In this document: positions 16,321 to 29,217 of the stretch, one piece after another | Layout: every line of letters begins with the position of its first letter | How positions within the stretch are numbered: position 1 is the first letter of the stretch | Source of the DNA: Azohydromonas australica DSM 1124 | GTDB lineage: Bacteria > Pseudomonadota > Gammaproteobacteria > Burkholderiales > Burkholderiaceae_C | DNA length: 64,000 bases | NCBI RefSeq assembly: GCF_000430725.1 | Contig: NZ_KE387205.1 | Location: 28,436 to 92,435, forward strand | Direction of reading: 5' to 3' | The notes under the pieces: model-generated | The model's database searches: none | What the model was told of the DNA's origin: nothing | The model's input: only the letters and a program-made list of their open reading frames with translations | Translations under genes and position numbers: made by a program

Positions 16321-19227
16321 TCAGGCCGCTGCGCCCTCCGCCGTCGCCTCCAGCTTCAGCCGCAGGTACTGCTCGAACTCGCGCGCCGGGATGGGGCGGC
16401 AGAAGTGGTAGCCCTGCACCTCGTCGCAGCCCGCGTCCTTGAGGAAGTCGAACACCTCGCGCGTCTCCACGCCCTCGGCCACCAGGCGCAGGTTCAGCGT
16501 GCGCGCCAGGTGCAGGATGGCGCGCGCCAGCCGGTTCACGTTGTCCTCCTGCGCCACCTCCGTGAGGCTGGGCAGGAAGGTGCGGTCGAGCTTGATCACG
16601 TCCACCGGGAAGCGCCGCAGGTAGGCCAGCGAGGAGTGGCCCGTGCCGAAGTCGTCCACCGCCAGGCTCAGGCCCAGCTGCTTGAGCTCGCCCAGCACCT
16701 GCGCGGCCACGTGCGGGTCCTGCATCAGCGTGCCCTCGGTCAGCTCCAGCTCCAGCATGTGCGCGGGCAGGTGCGTCTCGCGCAGCGTCTGCCACACCGT
16801 CGTCACGAGCTGCGGGTCGTGCAGCTGGCGCGGCGAGAGGTTGACCGAGAGCATCAGCGGCCGCTGGAAGGCCTGCACCCACTGCCGCGCCTGCGCGCAG
16901 GCCTCGCGCAGCACCCAGGTGCCGATGTCGCCGATCAGCCCCGTCTCCTCGGCCAGCGGAATGAACTGCGCCGGCGGCACGCGGCCCAGCGTGGGATGGT
17001 CCCAGCGCAGCAGCGCCTCCATGCCCACCACCTCCAGCGTCGTGACGTCCAGCCGCGGCTGGTAGTGCACCTCGAACTCCTGGCGCTCCAGCGCGCGGCG
17101 CAGCGCGCTCTCCAGCGTCAGCCGCGTGCGCGCCTCCTCGTGCATGTCCGGCGTGAAGAAGCGGTAGCCGTTGCTGCGCGTGAGCTTGGCGCGGTACATC
17201 GCGCTGTCGGCGCACTGGAACAGCGCCTCCTTGGTCTGGGCGTCGCGCGGGTACAGCGCGATGCCGATGGAGGCGCCCACGAACACCTCCTGCGACTTCA
17301 CCAGCATCGGCTCGTCGAACTGCGCCAGCAGCTTCCTCGCCACCGCCGTGGCCGAGCGCTCGCCGTGCGCGCAGGGCAGCACCACCACGAACTCGTCGCC
17401 GCCCAGCCGCGCCACCAGGTCGTCGGGCCGCAGGTTCGCGCGCAGCCGCCGCGCCACCTCCTGCAGCAGCAGGTCGCCGGCCTCGTGGCCCATGGAGTCG
17501 TTGACCTCCTTGAAGCGGTTGAGGTCCACGAACATCACCGCCAGCGCGCCGCCGTCGCGCGCCGCGTGGGCGATCATGTGGTCGGTGTGCTCGTTGAGCC
17601 GCGCGCGGTTGGGCAGCTGCGTGAGGGAGTCGCTGGTGGCGAGCTGGCGCAGCCGCCACTCGGCCTGCTTGCGCTGCGTGATGTCGCGCGCCGTGAGGTA
17701 CATCACCTGCTGCTCGGGCACCCACTTCGCCGACCACGACAGGTGCACCACGTCGCCGCCCTTGGTGCGCCAGCGGTTCTCCAGGTCGTGGATCTCGCCG
17801 TGGCCGTACAGGAAGGCCTCGCTGTAGCGCAGCAGCGTGGACGCGTAGTCGTCCGGGTGCACGAAGCCGTGCCAGGTGCGCCCCACCATCTCCTCCTCGG
17901 CGTAGCCGGTGATGCGGCAGCCCGCCGGGTTCACGCGCGTGAAGCAGCCCCGGCTGTCGAGCGCGCACACCATGTCCAGCGAGTTCTGGATCAGGTTGCG
18001 GTTCTCGTCGCTCAGGGCGCGCAGCTGCTGCTGGATGCGGCGCTGCTCGGTGACGTTGCGCGACATGCCGCGGTAGCCGACGAAGACGCCGTCGCGCAGC
18101 ATCGGCTCGCCGGCGATGGAGAGGTAGAAGGGCGCGCGGCCCAGCAGCGCCTTCACGCCGTACTCCAGGTCGCGGAAGGGCTCCCGGCGCTCGAAGCGGG
18201 CCAGGTACTCCAGCAGCGCGGGCTCCTGCGGGTCCATGGCGATCTCGGGGCGCGTCTTGCCCAGCAGGAAGCTCGACTCCACGCCCAGCCAGGCCTCGGC
18301 CTCGGGGCCGAGGACGGTGAAGCGGCCCTGGGCGTCGGTCTCCCAGTAGCAGTCCGACAGCAGCGCGGTGAGGCTGCGGTAGCGCTCCTCGCGCTCTTGC
18401 AGCTCCTGGCGCATGGCCTTTTCGGCGGAGATGTCGCGCGACACCGCCACGGTGCCCGCCAGCGCGCCGGTGCGCGGATCGGCCATCGCGCGCGTGGCCG
18501 TGGCCACCCAGCGGAAGCCGCCGTCGCGGTGGCGCAGCCGCAGCTCCAGCTGCGCCGGCCGCCGCCCGCGGCGCAGCTGCATCTCGACCTCGGCGCGTAC
18601 CGCCGCCACGTCCTCGGGGTGGATGAGCTCGTTGGCGTTGCGCCCAAGCAGCTCCTCCTGCCGGTAGCCCAGCAGGTGTTCGCACGCGGGCGAGGCGTAG
18701 ATGTAGCGGCCGTTGGCGTCGTGGCGCGAGATCAGGTCGCTGGCGTTCTCGGTCAGCAGCCGGTGCTCGGCCTCGCTGCGCGCGAGCCGCTGCTGCAGGC
18801 CGTGCTGGGCCGAGACGTCGGTGACGCTGCCCGCATAGCCGCTGTAGCGGCCCTGCGCGTCGAAGCAGGCCGCGCCCACGCCCAGCATCCAGCGCACGCC
18901 GCCGTCGCTGCGCACGATGCGGTATTCGAGCTGGTAGTCCTCGCGCTGCGCCGTGGCCCGGCCCACGGCGTCCTCCACCAGCGGCCGGTCCTCCGGGTGG
19001 ATGCAGCCGTACCACCCGGCCAGGGAGAACTCGCTGTGCGAGGCGAAGTAGGCGCGCGCCTGGCGGTTGAGCTGCACGCAGCGGCCCTGCTCGTCCACGG
19101 CCCACACCAGCACCATGATCTCGTCGGCCAGCCGGCGCAGCGCCGCGCCCGCGCCGGTCTTCGTGCCCGTGCCCGTGCCCGTGCCCGCCACGGCGTGGCT
19201 GTGCCCTCCTTGCGATGTGCCCGTCAC
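16321..19227 (-). CDS. Multi-PAS GGDEF-EAL signalling protein
   Basis: A 968-residue cytoplasmic protein with at least four tandem PAS/PAC units (about residues 30-160, 165-290, 300-420, 425-545), then GGDEF and EAL domains. ARLGGDEFVVVLP is an intact cyclase site and RPDD five residues before it is the c-di-GMP inhibitory I-site. The EAL half keeps EALLRW, NLSPRQL, ELTEG, DDFGTGHSSL, KLDRTF and AEGVET, so both activities are formally possible. No membrane segment is seen. GTG at 19227 is the start, preceded by AAGGGA. Near the N-terminus a (GTGCCC)4 repeat encodes alternating Gly-Thr. Confidence 0.92.
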   Translation of the reverse strand: MTGTSQGGHSHAVAGTGTGTGTKTGAGAALRRLADEIMVLVWAVDEQGRCVQLNRQARAYFASHSEFSLAGWYGCIHPEDRPLVEDAVGRATAQREDYQLEYRIVRSDGGVRWMLGVGAACFDAQGRYSGYAGSVTDVSAQHGLQQRLARSEAEHRLLTENASDLISRHDANGRYIYASPACEHLLGYRQEELLGRNANELIHPEDVAAVRAEVEMQLRRGRRPAQLELRLRHRDGGFRWVATATRAMADPRTGALAGTVAVSRDISAEKAMRQELQEREERYRSLTALLSDCYWETDAQGRFTVLGPEAEAWLGVESSFLLGKTRPEIAMDPQEPALLEYLARFERREPFRDLEYGVKALLGRAPFYLSIAGEPMLRDGVFVGYRGMSRNVTEQRRIQQQLRALSDENRNLIQNSLDMVCALDSRGCFTRVNPAGCRITGYAEEEMVGRTWHGFVHPDDYASTLLRYSEAFLYGHGEIHDLENRWRTKGGDVVHLSWSAKWVPEQQVMYLTARDITQRKQAEWRLRQLATSDSLTQLPNRARLNEHTDHMIAHAARDGGALAVMFVDLNRFKEVNDSMGHEAGDLLLQEVARRLRANLRPDDLVARLGGDEFVVVLPCAHGERSATAVARKLLAQFDEPMLVKSQEVFVGASIGIALYPRDAQTKEALFQCADSAMYRAKLTRSNGYRFFTPDMHEEARTRLTLESALRRALERQEFEVHYQPRLDVTTLEVVGMEALLRWDHPTLGRVPPAQFIPLAEETGLIGDIGTWVLREACAQARQWVQAFQRPLMLSVNLSPRQLHDPQLVTTVWQTLRETHLPAHMLELELTEGTLMQDPHVAAQVLGELKQLGLSLAVDDFGTGHSSLAYLRRFPVDVIKLDRTFLPSLTEVAQEDNVNRLARAILHLARTLNLRLVAEGVETREVFDFLKDAGCDEVQGYHFCRPIPAREFEQYLRLKLEATAEGAAA
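19163..19186. repeat. Hexanucleotide tandem repeat (GTGCCC)4
   Basis: Four perfect copies of GTGCCC on the plus strand lie within the first 25 codons of the multi-PAS GGDEF-EAL gene and encode Gly-Thr dipeptides. Copy-number change would stay in frame, altering only the length of the flexible N-terminal segment. Confidence 0.85.
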
Positions 19228-19414
19228 GATCCGGATCCCTTACCAACCTCTGGTTTCTTGCTGACCGATGTTCGGCAGCCGCGCCGCAGGCTTGAGGGAC
19301 CGGGCCGGACACCCGGAAAAACCAGGGTTCAGCCCGGGGTCCGGCGCCACGGGGCGTGAAATCCTCACGTTGGCGCTGGTCCCATGCGGCTGGCGCTGGC
19401 CGCCCAGGGCGCGC

Positions 19415-20455
19415 TCAGCGCCGGTAGTCGTCGACGAGCAGCCTGCCCTCGGGCCCGGTGCGCTGCAGCCACTCGTCGAGCATGGGCTCGCCCACGGTCT
19501 TTTGCAGCCCGGTGCGCAGCGCCTCGGAGGGCGGCGCCACGGTCAGGCCCATGTCCTTGATCGCGGCCAGGAAGCGCTGGTGCCGGGCCTCGGACTGCTT
19601 CCAGCCGCGCTGCTCCGCCGTGATGGCGGCCTTGACCACCGCCTTGCGCGTGGCCGGGTCCAGCTGCTCGAAGGCCTTCAGGTTCATCAGCACCGCATGG
19701 CGCGGCAGCCAGGCCTGCAGGTCCACGAACACTTCCATGCCCTCGATGGCGTCGGCGCTGAAGCCGTCGGCCGACACCAGCGCCGCGTCCACCTTCCCGT
19801 GCGCCACCGTCTGCACCAGCTGCGTTTCGGGCACCGCCACCGGCTTGGCGCCCAGCAGCTTGGCCATGCGCTCGGTCGCGGGGCTGTAGGCGGCCCAGCC
19901 CAGGCCGCGCAGATCGGTGAGCTTGTCCACCGGCTTCTTCAGGAACAGCCCCAGCGGCGGCGAGGGCACGGAATAGAGCATCACCAGTCCCTGCGACGCG
20001 AGCTTCTTGCCCAGCGCCACGCGCTGCGCCTGGTAGAGCTTGTGCGCCCTGGGGTAGCCGCTGGCGAGGAAGGGAATGCTGTCCAGGCCGAAGGTCTGCC
20101 ACTCCGTCTGCAGGTCCGCCAGCTGCAGCTCCCCGAGGGCCGACTTGCCGTCCGCTACCGCGCGCCGCACCGCTGGGGCCTTGAGCGCCGGGTCGGGCTT
20201 GAGGCTGATCTTGAGCTTGCCTTCCGATGCGCTCTCAACCTCCTTGGCGAACTGCGCCAGGTTCTCGGCGTGGAGGCTGGTGTCGGGGGTGGGCGTGGCG
20301 ACCTGCCACGTGATGGCGTTGGCCGTGGCGGCGCTCGCGGCGGAAGCGGGTTTGGCGGCCGTGGCTGCGGTGGCGTTGGCCGTGGCGGCGGCCTGCGCCG
20401 GCGCGCCCAGCGACGCGGCGCCCAGGGCCAGCATGGCCAGCAGGGATTTGAACAT
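19415..20455 (-). CDS. TRAP transporter solute-binding protein (DctP family)
   Basis: A 346-residue periplasmic receptor. AAGGAG precedes the ATG, and [22 protein letters not shown] is a Sec signal peptide, followed by an unusual Ala/Thr-rich stretch (about residues 23-47) before the mature fold [49 protein letters not shown] and [26 protein letters not shown] match DctP segments; the usual substrate Arg region is altered (GLGWAAY rather than LR-hydrophobic). It is divergent from the 5-oxoprolinase gene, suggesting uptake of a lactam or amino acid substrate for that enzyme. No membrane subunits are encoded nearby. Confidence 0.85.
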   Translation of the reverse strand: MFKSLLAMLALGAASLGAPAQAAATANATAATAAKPASAASAATANAITWQVATPTPDTSLHAENLAQFAKEVESASEGKLKISLKPDPALKAPAVRRAVADGKSALGELQLADLQTEWQTFGLDSIPFLASGYPRAHKLYQAQRVALGKKLASQGLVMLYSVPSPPLGLFLKKPVDKLTDLRGLGWAAYSPATERMAKLLGAKPVAVPETQLVQTVAHGKVDAALVSADGFSADAIEGMEVFVDLQAWLPRHAVLMNLKAFEQLDPATRKAVVKAAITAEQRGWKQSEARHQRFLAAIKDMGLTVAPPSEALRTGLQKTVGEPMLDEWLQRTGPEGRLLVDDYRR

Positions 20456-20612
20456 CGAGGCTCCTTGTGGTTGCTGTGGGTTCGATCAGGGATTCTGCGG
20501 AGGCAAAAGCCCTCATCCGCCGCAGCGGACCGCCTGCCTGAGGGGGTCGCGATTGAAGCTATGCTGGCTTTCACCTCTTCACATCGGCGTGCCGGCGAGG
20601 GCGCAACACAGC

Positions 20613-24251
<3,639 letters not shown>

Positions 24252-24282
24252 GCGCCAGGGCGCCCAGCCTGGTGCCGGGCCG

Positions 24283-24306
24283 TGTATCAGCCTGCGCGCT
24301 GATACA
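24283..24306. promoter_or_regulatory. Perfect inverted repeat (candidate operator)
   Basis: TGTATCAGC (24283-24291) and GCTGATACA (24298-24306) form a perfect 9-bp inverted repeat with a 6-nt centre. It lies 32 bp after the 5-oxoprolinase stop and 90 bp before the DUF3563 ORF. No T-run follows, so an operator is more likely than a terminator. The MocR regulator encoded 350 bp downstream is one possible binder. Confidence 0.45.
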
Positions 24307-24395
24307 GCCTCACTTCGATCGAGCCGGGCTGTGCCTTCAAGACGAAAGCCCCGGCGGATACGGTTTGCATGACTTCACCAACAAGGACAAATGTC

Positions 24396-24629
24396 ATGCA
24401 ACGAGCCGGTCCGCTTCCCTGGATGCCGCAAGTCCGCGCAGTACGATGCCTCGCCCCGGCACGGGGCCTGGCTGCCTGGGCCGCCCCGCTGCGCCGGTGC
24501 GTGGCCCGCTGGGGCCAGGACGACGATGAGCGCTACCTGGTTGCCGCGGGCAACCTGGAAGAGCTGGAGCGGCGGCAGCGCCGGCTGGAGCGCGATGGCC
24601 TGCGTGCTCCCGGCGCCTGGCTGAGCTGA
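24396..24629 (+). CDS. DUF3563-like small protein
   Basis: A 77-residue ORF with AAGGAC about ten bases before the ATG at 24396. The C-terminal segment DERYLVAAGNLEELERRQRR matches the DUF3563 pattern (an acidic residue, then YL, a short loop and an LERR-type helix). The N-terminal 35 residues are Arg/Ala/Pro-rich and less certain. DUF3563 proteins are short proteins of unknown role widespread in Burkholderiales. It lies 27 bp before the MocR gene on the same strand. Confidence 0.65.
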   Translation: MQRAGPLPWMPQVRAVRCLAPARGLAAWAAPLRRCVARWGQDDDERYLVAAGNLEELERRQRRLERDGLRAPGAWLS

Positions 24630-24656
24630 ACCCGCCCTGCCTGAATCCCACATCCC

Positions 24657-26099
24657 ATGTTTGCCCTGGACCGCGACTCGCCGCTGCCGCTGGCGGCACA
24701 GATCGAGCGCCAGCTGCTGGCGCTGCTGCAGCAGGGGCGGTTCGCGCCGGGCATGCGCTTGCCCTCCATCCGGCAGCTGGCCGCGCAGCTGGGCGTGAGC
24801 CCCAACACGGTCGTGATCGCCTACGACCGGCTGGTGGGCGAGGGCTGGCTGGAGCCGCGCGGCACGGCCGGCTACTTCGCCGCCCTGCCGGCTGGCAGGC
24901 CGGCCGACGAGGCGACGCTGATCGAGGCGGGGGTGGAGCAGGACGCGGTGTGGCTGGTGCAGCAGGCCAACGACCAGCCCGCGGGGCTGCTCCAGGCCAG
25001 CAGCGGTTCGCTGCCCACGGCCTGGCTGCAGGACGCGGTGCCGCGCAGCGTGCTGCAGCGCGCCTTCGATGCCTTGCCCGGCGGCATGGCCGCGCGCTGT
25101 CCGCCGCAAGGCTGGCTGCCGCTGCGCGAGCGGCTGGCGTCCATGCTGTGCACGCAGGGCATTGCCGCCGACGCGGGCTGCGTGCTGACCGCCAGCGGCG
25201 CCACGCAGGCCATCGACCTCATCTGCCGCGCCTTCGTGCAGCGCGGCGATGCCGTGGTGATCGAGGACCCGGGCTACCACCTGCTGCGGGCCCGACTGGC
25301 CGACAGCGGCGCGCGCATCGTGCCGGTGCTGCGGGGGCCGGAAGGCATCGACCTGGCGCGCTTCGAGGCGGCGCTGGTCGAGCACCAGCCGCGGCTGGCC
25401 TTCATCCAGACCCGGCTGCACAACCCCACGGGCTGGACCGCCGCGCCGGGCAACCTGTACCGGCTGCTGTCGCTGGCGGAGCGCCATGGCGTCGTGATCG
25501 CGGAGGACGACGTGTACGGCCAGCTGCTGCCGGGCAGCACCACCACGCTGGCGCAGCTCTCGGGGCTGTCGCGCGTGATCCATTACTCCAGTTTCTGCAA
25601 GGTGCTCAGCCCGGCGCTGCGCGTGGGCTACCTGGCGGCCGACGCGGCGCTGCTGCAGCCGCTGCTGCGCCAGAAGATCTTCGCCTCGCTCAGCGGCGCC
25701 ACGCTCAACGAGAGCGTGATGGCCGAGCTGCTGGCCAGCGGCCGGGTGCGCAAGCACATGGAGCGGCTGCAGCAGCGCCTGGCTGCCGCGCGCCAGGCGA
25801 GCCTGCGCGTGCTGCAGGACGTGGGCCTCTCCTTCGAGTCGCCGGGCCAGGGCGGGCTGTTCCTGTGGGGGCGGCTGCCCGCGGACGTCGAGCTGGAGCC
25901 GCTGGTGAAGGACGCACGGCAGCGCGGCATCCTGCTGGCCGGCGGGCCGGTCTTCAGCGTGCTGGACGAGCACGCGAGCAGCATCCGCTTCAACGTGGTC
26001 CATGCCCAGCACGTGCGCCTGAGCCGCTACCTGCGCGAGCGCTTCGAGGTGCTCTCGGCCGCGCAACGCTCGCTGGCGCGCATTGCCCGCACGAGGTAG
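24657..26099 (+). CDS. MocR-type GntR/aminotransferase transcriptional regulator
   Basis: A 480-residue protein: an N-terminal GntR winged helix (FALDRDSPLPLAAQIERQLL, LPSIRQLAAQLGVSPNTVVIAY, residues 1-75) joined to a fold-type I aminotransferase-like domain. PLP-binding features include HNPTGW, AEDDVYGQLL and SSFCKVLSPALRVGYL, where the Lys would hold PLP. MocR proteins sense PLP or a PLP-amino acid adduct and activate nearby genes. One small oddity is RLHNPTG in place of the usual xHQNPTG. The neighbours are the DUF3563 gene and the PhyH oxygenase gene; either may be a target. Confidence 0.92.
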   Translation: MFALDRDSPLPLAAQIERQLLALLQQGRFAPGMRLPSIRQLAAQLGVSPNTVVIAYDRLVGEGWLEPRGTAGYFAALPAGRPADEATLIEAGVEQDAVWLVQQANDQPAGLLQASSGSLPTAWLQDAVPRSVLQRAFDALPGGMAARCPPQGWLPLRERLASMLCTQGIAADAGCVLTASGATQAIDLICRAFVQRGDAVVIEDPGYHLLRARLADSGARIVPVLRGPEGIDLARFEAALVEHQPRLAFIQTRLHNPTGWTAAPGNLYRLLSLAERHGVVIAEDDVYGQLLPGSTTTLAQLSGLSRVIHYSSFCKVLSPALRVGYLAADAALLQPLLRQKIFASLSGATLNESVMAELLASGRVRKHMERLQQRLAAARQASLRVLQDVGLSFESPGQGGLFLWGRLPADVELEPLVKDARQRGILLAGGPVFSVLDEHASSIRFNVVHAQHVRLSRYLRERFEVLSAAQRSLARIARTR

Positions 26100-26203
26100 C
26101 CGGCCGGCCCGGCGCGGGCGCGCTTCCTGCCCCGCCCCGAGGACCGCGCGCCCGGTGCGCGCCAGCCCCGTCAAGCTCTCACGAACCGGCAGGAGACCCA
26201 TCC

Positions 26204-27067
26204 ATGAGCACCCCCGACACCGCCGCCGTGTCCGCCGACCACGACGTCGCCCGGATCATGGGCGGCCTCTATGGCGACGGCATCATCGCCCTGCGCGGCG
26301 CCTTCGAGCGCGCCTGGGTGGAGCGGCTGCGCGAGGACATCGAGGCGCTGTTCGAGGAGGCGAAGAAGCGTCCGCGCGGCGCGCTGCCGCGCGGGCCCGA
26401 GCGCTGGTACGTGGAGGTGCATCCCGAGCGGCTGCGCGGCTTCGTGGACATCGTCTCGCACCCGTGGTTCGTGGCCGTGTGCCGCGCCGTGCTGGGGCCG
26501 GACTACAAGGTGATCGAGGTCGGCTTCGACATGCCCGGCCCCGGCGCGCAGGACCAGCCCTGGCACCGCGACTTCCCCATGCCCGACGAGACGCGGCTGG
26601 GCCGGCGGCTGAACTCGCTGGCCTTCAACCTCACGGCCGTGGACACCACGCCGGAGATGGGCCCCTTCGAGATCGCCCCGGGCACGCAGTGGGACGAGTT
26701 CGGGCTCGATGCCGAGAGCACCGAGCGGCGCGAGCTGGGCATGTTCCCGCCGCGCGAGCTGTTCCCGCGCTACGAGGCGCGGCGCCAGGTGCGCCTGGCG
26801 CAGATGGGCGACATCTCCGCGCGCTCGGCGCTGACCGTCCACCGTGGCACCGCCAACCGCTCCGACCGCTCGCGCCCGGTGCTGGTGGTGGGCGTGGACG
26901 GGCCCGACGCGCGCAACGGCGAGCGCCACGACATCCAGCTCACGCCCGCCTACGCCGCCTCGCTGCCCGACGAAGTGCGCCGCCACCTGGGCGGGCGCGT
27001 GGTGGAGAAGCTGGAGTACATCGAGCAGGCACATGCCATCGAAGGGCTGCTCAAGGGCGAGTACTGA
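26204..27067 (+). CDS. Phytanoyl-CoA dioxygenase (PhyH) family protein
   Basis: A 287-residue Fe(II)/2-oxoglutarate dioxygenase-like protein. AGGAGA precedes the ATG at 26204. The facial-triad motif HxD is seen in QPWHRDFPMPD (about residue 123-125), and a distal SALTVHRGTANRS supplies the third His and an Arg that would bind 2-oxoglutarate. The fold is cytoplasmic with no signal peptide. PhyH-like enzymes hydroxylate varied small molecules; the substrate here is unknown. The gene follows mocR by 104 bp and precedes the cyanase gene by 182 bp on the same strand. Confidence 0.85.
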   Translation: MSTPDTAAVSADHDVARIMGGLYGDGIIALRGAFERAWVERLREDIEALFEEAKKRPRGALPRGPERWYVEVHPERLRGFVDIVSHPWFVAVCRAVLGPDYKVIEVGFDMPGPGAQDQPWHRDFPMPDETRLGRRLNSLAFNLTAVDTTPEMGPFEIAPGTQWDEFGLDAESTERRELGMFPPRELFPRYEARRQVRLAQMGDISARSALTVHRGTANRSDRSRPVLVVGVDGPDARNGERHDIQLTPAYAASLPDEVRRHLGGRVVEKLEYIEQAHAIEGLLKGEY

Positions 27068-27249
27068 GCCGCCTTCGCTTCCTGCCGCGCGTGGCACGCC
27101 CCTTGCGGACTGGCGCCCCGCGCCGGCCGCCCGCGCGGGCCGGCGCACCTTCATCAACCGCCGCGCGGCCCGCGTGCCCGCTTGAACGCACTCAAGCGGT
27201 GCCCGGTCCCGCGCGGCAGGCGCGAGCGCCGCACGCAAGGAGACAGGGC

Positions 27250-27693
27250 ATGAGCCGTCTGGACGTCACCGAGAAGATCATCGCCACCAAGGTGTCCAAG
27301 GGCCTCAAGTGGGCCGACGTGGCCGAGAAGGTCGGGCTGAGCAAGGAATGGGTCACGGCCGCGTGCCTGGGCCAGATGACGCTCAACGCCGAGCAGGCCG
27401 AGGTGATCGCCGGCATCTTCGGCCTCTGCGACGAGGAGAAGAAGTGGCTGATGGTGGTGCCCTACAAGGGCTCGCTGCCCACCAGCGTGCCCACCGACCC
27501 GCTGATCTACCGCTTCCACGAGCTCGTCAGTGTGTACGGCACCACCTTCAAGGAGCTGATCCACGAGGAGTTCGGCGACGGGATCATGAGCGCCATCGAC
27601 TTCAAGATGGACCTGCAGCGCGAGCCCAACCCGGCCGGGGACCGCGTGAGCATCACGATGTCCGGAAAATTCCTGCCCTACAAGACTTACTGA
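27250..27693 (+). CDS. cynS: Cyanate hydratase (cyanase)
   Basis: A 147-residue enzyme, similar in length to the 156-residue E. coli CynS. It catalyses cyanate plus bicarbonate to carbamate and CO2, giving ammonia. An N-terminal helix-turn-helix-like region (KGLKWADVAEKVGLSKEWVT) is followed by the catalytic domain; LIYRFHELVSVYG contains the active-site Arg and Glu, and DRVSITMSGKFLPYK contains the catalytic Ser. The upstream 182 bp contain TTGAACGCACTCAA (27182-27195), a weak FNR/CRP-like palindrome. No cynT carbonic anhydrase or cynR is adjacent. Its last 7 bp overlap the convergent GTPase gene. Confidence 0.96.
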   Translation: MSRLDVTEKIIATKVSKGLKWADVAEKVGLSKEWVTAACLGQMTLNAEQAEVIAGIFGLCDEEKKWLMVVPYKGSLPTSVPTDPLIYRFHELVSVYGTTFKELIHEEFGDGIMSAIDFKMDLQREPNPAGDRVSITMSGKFLPYKTY

Positions 27694-29216
27694 GCCGCTG
27701 CCGGCGCGGCGCCGGCAGCGGCGCCCGGGTCCAGCCCGTCCAGCGCCGCTTCCGGGTACAGCCACTCCAGCAGCTCCAGCGCCAGCCGCGTCGCCAGCGC
27801 CTGCAGCTGCGCCCGGGCGGTGTCGGCGCCGAGGTCGCCGATGCGCTGCGCCGCGAACACGGCGTCCAGCTCCGCGGCGGCGCCTTCCACCCGCGAGCGC
27901 GCCTGCTCCACCCAGGCCTCGGGCAGCCGGTCGTGCTCGAACTCGCCGCGGCCACGGCCAAAGTGCGCCACCGCCAGGTATTTCAGCAGCGCCTCCTGCA
28001 GCAGGCCGCGCAGGGCGGCGTCGCTCAGGCGCAGGCGCTCGTCCGTCACGCCCCGCGCGCGGTTGAGCCCTTCCGCGCCGGCGACGAAGGCCACGGCCCC
28101 GGCCAGCGCGCCCAGCAGCGCACCGGCGCCCAGGGTCAGCCCGCCTGCGGCGGCATCGGCGGCCAGGCCGGAGACCGCGCCCGAGGCGATGGCGCCGCCC
28201 AGGCCGGCACGCACCCGGTCCATCGGCGCGCGCGAGACCAGGTCCGCACGGTCCAGCCCCTTGAGGAACGGGTCTTCCGCCCGGCCCAGCAGCCCGTGCA
28301 GCCGCAGCAGCTCGCGCGTGGTGTCCTCGCGGCCCAGCCTTACCTGCCGCTGCAGCGCCTGCTGGCTGCGCTCGCGCCGCGCCTCGGCGTCTGATCCGGC
28401 CAGGCGAGCCAGCACCTTGCCCTGGTTCGCCGTGCCGGGTTCCACCACCTGCTCCATGGGCGTTGCCGCCGCCAGCTGCGCTGCGATGGCCGACATCGAC
28501 GCCTGGAAACGCTCGACGTTGCGCCGCTGCCAGTCCCGCTGCAGCCGGCGGAAGCCCGGCTGCTTGGCCGGGGGCAGCTGCGCGCCCAGCGCATCGAACA
28601 GCGCCTGCTCGTGCACCCAGCAGCGCGTGAAGGCGTCCAGCGGCAGCACGCCGCGCACGGCGGGCGCGCCCTGCAGGTGCTGCTGCCAGCGGCGCAGCTC
28701 GGCCTTCGCCGCGTCGCTGCCGGTGGCGCCGGGCAGCCCGGTCTGGTTCAGCAGCACCAGCACCGGCTTGTCCATCCAGGCCAGCAGCTTCAGCTCCGGC
28801 TCCAGGTAGCCCGCGTCGGCCGGCGCCTCGGTGGCGTTGACGGGGTAGAGCAGCAGGTCGGCGTGGTCGCGCGTGGCGCGCATCGCCTCCTGGCTGAGGA
28901 AGAAGGCGCGGTCGGTCCAGCGGTCCCACACCTGCGACAGGAACCAGACGATGGGGTTGGAGGCGCGGCTCAGCCGCTGGTAGAGCCGCGCCGAGTCGCC
29001 CAGGCCGGGCGTGTCCCACAGGACCAGCTCGTCGCCCTCGGCCGTGGTCAGCAGCCGGTGCGGGTCGGCCGTCAAGGTCACGTGTGCCGCGTCGCGCACC
29101 TCGCCCACGTCCTGGCCCAGCAGCGTGCGCGCCAGCGTGGTCTTGCCCACGTTGGTGTGGGAGACGAGCACCAGCTCGATGCGCGCGGCGTCGGTGTCCT
29201 TCGGTTGCACCGTCAT
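27687..29216 (-). CDS. GTPase with DUF3482
   Basis: A 509-residue P-loop GTPase. LVSHTNVGKTTLARTLLG is the G1 motif (residues about 17-34), DTPGLGD the G3 motif, and VLLNQTG the G4 position, with Gln in place of the usual Lys (NQTG against NKxD). The C-terminal 250 residues match DUF3482, with a Gly/Ala-rich hydrophobic hairpin (ASGAVSGLAADAAAGGLTLG, LLGALAGAVAFVAG) that could insert into membrane. It is coupled to the upstream DUF2868 gene: that gene's TGA is one base from this ATG. Together they may form a membrane-associated GTPase pair of unknown role. Confidence 0.85.
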   Translation of the reverse strand: MTVQPKDTDAARIELVLVSHTNVGKTTLARTLLGQDVGEVRDAAHVTLTADPHRLLTTAEGDELVLWDTPGLGDSARLYQRLSRASNPIVWFLSQVWDRWTDRAFFLSQEAMRATRDHADLLLYPVNATEAPADAGYLEPELKLLAWMDKPVLVLLNQTGLPGATGSDAAKAELRRWQQHLQGAPAVRGVLPLDAFTRCWVHEQALFDALGAQLPPAKQPGFRRLQRDWQRRNVERFQASMSAIAAQLAAATPMEQVVEPGTANQGKVLARLAGSDAEARRERSQQALQRQVRLGREDTTRELLRLHGLLGRAEDPFLKGLDRADLVSRAPMDRVRAGLGGAIASGAVSGLAADAAAGGLTLGAGALLGALAGAVAFVAGAEGLNRARGVTDERLRLSDAALRGLLQEALLKYLAVAHFGRGRGEFEHDRLPEAWVEQARSRVEGAAAELDAVFAAQRIGDLGADTARAQLQALATRLALELLEWLYPEAALDGLDPGAAAGAAPAAAQ

Positions 29217-29217
29217 G

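Noticed and set aside
20076-20612. Upstream extension of the 5-oxoprolinase gene
   Set aside because: It runs opposite the divergent TRAP receptor gene and has no similarity to the family N-terminus, which begins at 20613.
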